Positions 61,957 to 64,000 of a stretch of 64,000 nt of DNA are shown piece after piece. Within the stretch, counting starts at the first letter, position 1. Each line of letters begins with the position of its first letter. The DNA lies in NCBI RefSeq assembly GCF_020615385.1, contig NZ_JAJAVB010000025.1:581296-645295 (forward strand), given 5' to 3'. The notes beneath the pieces were generated by a model that was not told the DNA's origin, did not search any database, and saw only the letters and a list, made by a program, of their open reading frames with translations. The position numbers and the translations under genes were made by a program. The DNA comes from Jiella soli (GTDB lineage Bacteria; Pseudomonadota; Alphaproteobacteria; Rhizobiales; Rhizobiaceae).

Positions 61957-62613
61957 CTACAGCGCCTCGCAGCAGTCCGTGACGCAGTGGCCTCGCTTCA
62001 AGTGGCGCTCGGCGGCCGCGAGGCGCGCCTCCTCCTGCCGCACCGGCCGGTCGGCGATGACCGGCACGAACGAGTTGCCCAGAAAGCCGGTGACGCTTTC
62101 GACGTCGCCCTTCGCCGAGCATTTCGACAAATAGCTCGGATCCTCGGTTCCGCCGCCCGTCGCCTCGAGAAGGCAGAATGCGCCCTTTTCCGCCGTGGCC
62201 GCTCGCCTGAGGCGCGAGCGATCGGGTCCGGCCGAGACCGCTGCCTGGAAATGGCTGATCTTCGCAAGGTCCACCGTGAGATTTGCCCTCAGGTCGGGGC
62301 TGCCGCCGAGGCCGCCGCTGCGAAAAATCTCGAAGACGAACCGGCAGTCGCTCTTGCGATACGTCTTGACCACGTTGAGGAAACCGCTCGCCTGAGCGCC
62401 CTCACCGGGGATCGTCAGCCGGAAGAGCCCCGAGCGCGGCGATTCCCATCGGTCCGGCGAGTGCGGGTTTCGCGCGCCCGGCTCGATGCCGAGGATGATG
62501 TAGGCGGCCGCATCTTCGGACGGCCCGGCCGCAGCCGGTGCCGGCGTCAGGGCGAGGAGTGCGGGCATTAAGGCGCAGGCCGCGATCGCGCGACGAAGGT
62601 GCATCATCGACAT
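61957..62613 (-). CDS. Secreted protein of unknown function
   Basis: A 218-residue protein with signal peptide (AACALMPALLALTPAPAAAG). The mature part starts DAAAYIILGIEPGARN and shows GLFRLTIPGEGAQASGFLNV, VKTYRKSDCRFVFEIF and RANLTVDLAKISHFQAAVSA. It ends Cys-rich (RGHCVTDCCEAL). I do not recognise a family. Several Cys (CRF, FCLLE, SKCS, HCVTDCC) suggest disulfides in the periplasm. It is divergent from the DUF2161 gene and 158 bp upstream of the Anbu gene. Confidence 0.7.
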   Translation of the reverse strand: MSMMHLRRAIAACALMPALLALTPAPAAAGPSEDAAAYIILGIEPGARNPHSPDRWESPRSGLFRLTIPGEGAQASGFLNVVKTYRKSDCRFVFEIFRSGGLGGSPDLRANLTVDLAKISHFQAAVSAGPDRSRLRRAATAEKGAFCLLEATGGGTEDPSYLSKCSAKGDVESVTGFLGNSFVPVIADRPVRQEEARLAAAERHLKRGHCVTDCCEAL

Positions 62614-62722
62614 GCCTCGATTGTTTCGGAAGAGTCATTCTGCACCACCAGCTGTTAAGTCGGGCATGCTGCCGTCAGGCGCATTTGATTCGAAATGAAC
62701 GCAAGCAAGGCCCGCAGCCATC

Positions 62723-63412
62723 GTGTCGGAAACCACCCTCTACGCCCCGGTCAAGTCGTTCCTCGAAGGGCTCGGTCTTTCGGTGAAAGGCGAGATCGGC
62801 GGCTGCGACATCCTGGCCGTCAGTCCGGATTCGCCGCCCATTCTCGTGGTTTGCGAGCTGAAGATGAGCTTCAACCTCGAACTCGTCCTGCAGGGCGTCG
62901 ACCGGGCGGCGGCCTGCGACGAGGTCTGGCTAGCCGCCCGCCTCTCCGCCCGCGGCAAGGGACGCGAGAGCGACAAGCGCTTTCGCGCGCTCTGCCGCCG
63001 GCTCGGCTTCGGCCTTCTCGGCGTTGGCGGGGACGGGACGGTCGAACCGCTGCTCAGCCCTGCGGCTCCCGCGCCACGCCGCGATCCGCGCCGCCGGTCG
63101 CGCCTCGTCGACGAGCACCGGCGCCGACGCGGCGATCCGGCCGAGGGCGGCAGCACGCGGGCACCGATCATGACCGCCTACCGGCAGGACGCGCTCGCCT
63201 GTGCAAGGGCCATGGTGGAAGCGCCACAGCGGCCGCGCGATCTCAAGCAGGCCGTCCCGACGGCAGCCAAGATCCTGCAGCGCAACGTCTATGGCTGGTT
63301 CGAGCGCGTCGATCGCGGCCTCTACGGCCTGACGCCGGCCGGCATCGAGGCGCTCGCGCGCTGGCCCTCTGCCGAACACGGCGAGGACAGGGCGCCCGCG
63401 CAGGCGGCCTGA
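62723..63412 (+). CDS. DUF2161 family protein (PD-(D/E)XK-like)
   Basis: A 229-residue protein of DUF2161. The N-terminal part contains a nuclease-fold pattern: GEIGGCDILAV, then VVCELKMSFNLELVLQGVDR and DEVWLAARL, with the Asp and Glu-x-Lys spaced as in PD-(D/E)XK enzymes. The middle is Arg-rich and the C-terminus looks like a winged helix (AVPTAAKILQRNVYGWFERV, GLYGLTPAGIEALARWP). The start is GTG at 62723. No partner suggests a restriction or defence role; the function is unknown. Confidence 0.85.
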   Translation: MSETTLYAPVKSFLEGLGLSVKGEIGGCDILAVSPDSPPILVVCELKMSFNLELVLQGVDRAAACDEVWLAARLSARGKGRESDKRFRALCRRLGFGLLGVGGDGTVEPLLSPAAPAPRRDPRRRSRLVDEHRRRRGDPAEGGSTRAPIMTAYRQDALACARAMVEAPQRPRDLKQAVPTAAKILQRNVYGWFERVDRGLYGLTPAGIEALARWPSAEHGEDRAPAQAA

Positions 63413-63496
63413 CGTCTTCTGGCGCTTACGCGTCGGCGCGGCCGAAGGCCCGGCCGCTAGGGCTGTGGGAGATCCCGCACGAGCCGGAAAAAGGGG

Positions 63497-64000
63497 TCAA
63501 GGCGTTGCCAGCGGGTCGTCCCAGCGGGCTTCCTTCACCACTTCTTCCTTGATCTGCGACAGGAGATCGGGTGTGCGCACGAGCGGCCGCACGCCGTGCG
63601 AATGGTATTCGCCAAAGACATTGCCGTTCTCTGCCCAGCGCTCGAGCGAATTGATGTCGAGCTTGGCGCATTGCGGCCGGACGCTCCAGGTAACCTGGGC
63701 GGGCGAGCAAATCGCCTGGGAGTAATCCGGGCCTGTGGTCGAGCCGGAATAGACGACCGGCTTGCCGGTGCCGCTCGGCAGGGCCTTTGGCTGGTAGTGG
63801 CCGCCCATGCGTCGACCCTGATAGTCGAAATCGGCGAAGTCGAGCGCCTTGGCATCGTTGACGAGCAGGAAGACCTGCGCCTCGACGCGAAGCGTGGGGT
63901 TGCTGCAGGTGCCGCTCGAACAGGCGCCGAGACCTTCGCCCGGCGGAACGTCGCAGGATGTGTAGACCCAGTGAACCTCGATCGTGTCGCCGGGTTCGGC
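63497..64000 (-). CDS. Delta-class carbonic anhydrase, C-terminal part
   Basis: The gene enters from the right edge on the minus strand; 167 C-terminal residues are visible. Conserved blocks: IEVHWVYTSCDVPPG, LRVEAQVFLLVNDAKALDFA, GGHYQPKALPSGTGKPVVYS, GSTTGPDYSQAICSPAQVTW, SVRPQCAKLDINSLERW and NVFGEYHSHGVRPLV. These match bacterial proteins annotated as delta-class carbonic anhydrases, related to the diatom zinc enzyme. The His residues in VHW and in HSHGV are candidate zinc ligands. The N-terminus and any signal peptide lie outside the window. Confidence 0.85.
   Translation of the reverse strand, partial: AEPGDTIEVHWVYTSCDVPPGEGLGACSSGTCSNPTLRVEAQVFLLVNDAKALDFADFDYQGRRMGGHYQPKALPSGTGKPVVYSGSTTGPDYSQAICSPAQVTWSVRPQCAKLDINSLERWAENGNVFGEYHSHGVRPLVRTPDLLSQIKEEVVKEARWDDPLATP

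Overview
The window is high-GC DNA, densely packed with genes on both strands. It reads as chromosomal sequence of an alphaproteobacterium of the order Hyphomicrobiales (Rhizobiales); an Aurantimonadaceae-like member is possible, but that is inference from gene order and family content only. Pointers are acnA beside a cytochrome c maturation (ccm) cluster, a dapF-mtaB-ftsY-yciB run, hrcA-grpE, an IalB-family protein, a DUF2794 protein and a thrC/M16-protease/GNAT operon. There are no rRNA genes, no tRNAs I could recognise, no insertion sequences and no prophage.

Layout. 1-4.2 kb: end of a membrane sensor gene, then thrC-M16 peptidase-GNAT (minus). 4.4-13 kb: a lipoprotein, a GST, an OmpW-type porin behind a perfect FNR/FixK box, small conserved proteins, rlmN, ialB, ykvA, thpR. 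13-18.8 kb: the conserved tesA-like esterase divergent from a YbbA/YbbP-type ABC exporter, a Bax-inhibitor-1 protein, a Pat-like acetyltransferase. 18.8-23.2 kb: SDR/AraC divergent pair, BrkB-type membrane protein, DUF2794, second DUF1223 protein. 23.4-31.9 kb: acnA divergent from ccmAB; a brnTA toxin-antitoxin pair and a trans-aconitate methyltransferase (tam) gene lie between ccmB and ccmCDG; a parDE pair follows ccmG. 31.9-39.2 kb: Nudix, DUF2332, TerB-like, then yciB-ftsY-mtaB-dapF (minus), with ftsY broken by a frameshift at a nine-A run. 39.3-39.5 kb: a tiny orphan type I-C-like CRISPR array. 39.8-46.3 kb: hrcA, grpE, a haloacetate-dehalogenase-like hydrolase, ogt, folD, a histidine kinase. 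46.6-53.3 kb: GST/UDG pair, Lrp regulator, dehydrogenase, and a polar-amino-acid ABC importer without a local ATPase, split by a Tat-exported metallo-beta-lactamase-fold protein. 53.4-58.7 kb: mobA, an EamA exporter, two unknown proteins, moaA, DUF971, a PPOX-fold protein. 58.8-61 kb: an adenosylcobalamin riboswitch ahead of a CbiM-like permease, a Cys-rich DUF2946-type protein and a PCu(A)C copper chaperone. 61-64 kb: a lone Anbu proteasome homologue, an unknown secreted protein, a DUF2161 protein and a truncated delta-class carbonic anhydrase.

How the genes fit together. The ccm genes mature c-type cytochromes. Tam beside aconitase makes sense as repair of trans-aconitate. dapF, thrC and folD serve biosynthesis; mobA and moaA serve molybdenum cofactor synthesis. 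yciB and ftsY serve the envelope and membrane-protein targeting. Two toxin-antitoxin pairs and the CRISPR remnant are the main signs of mobile or defence DNA. The items I would follow first are the ftsY frameshift at the A9 run, the CRISPR mini-array, the brnTA/tam insertion in the ccm operon and the B12-riboswitch metal cluster.
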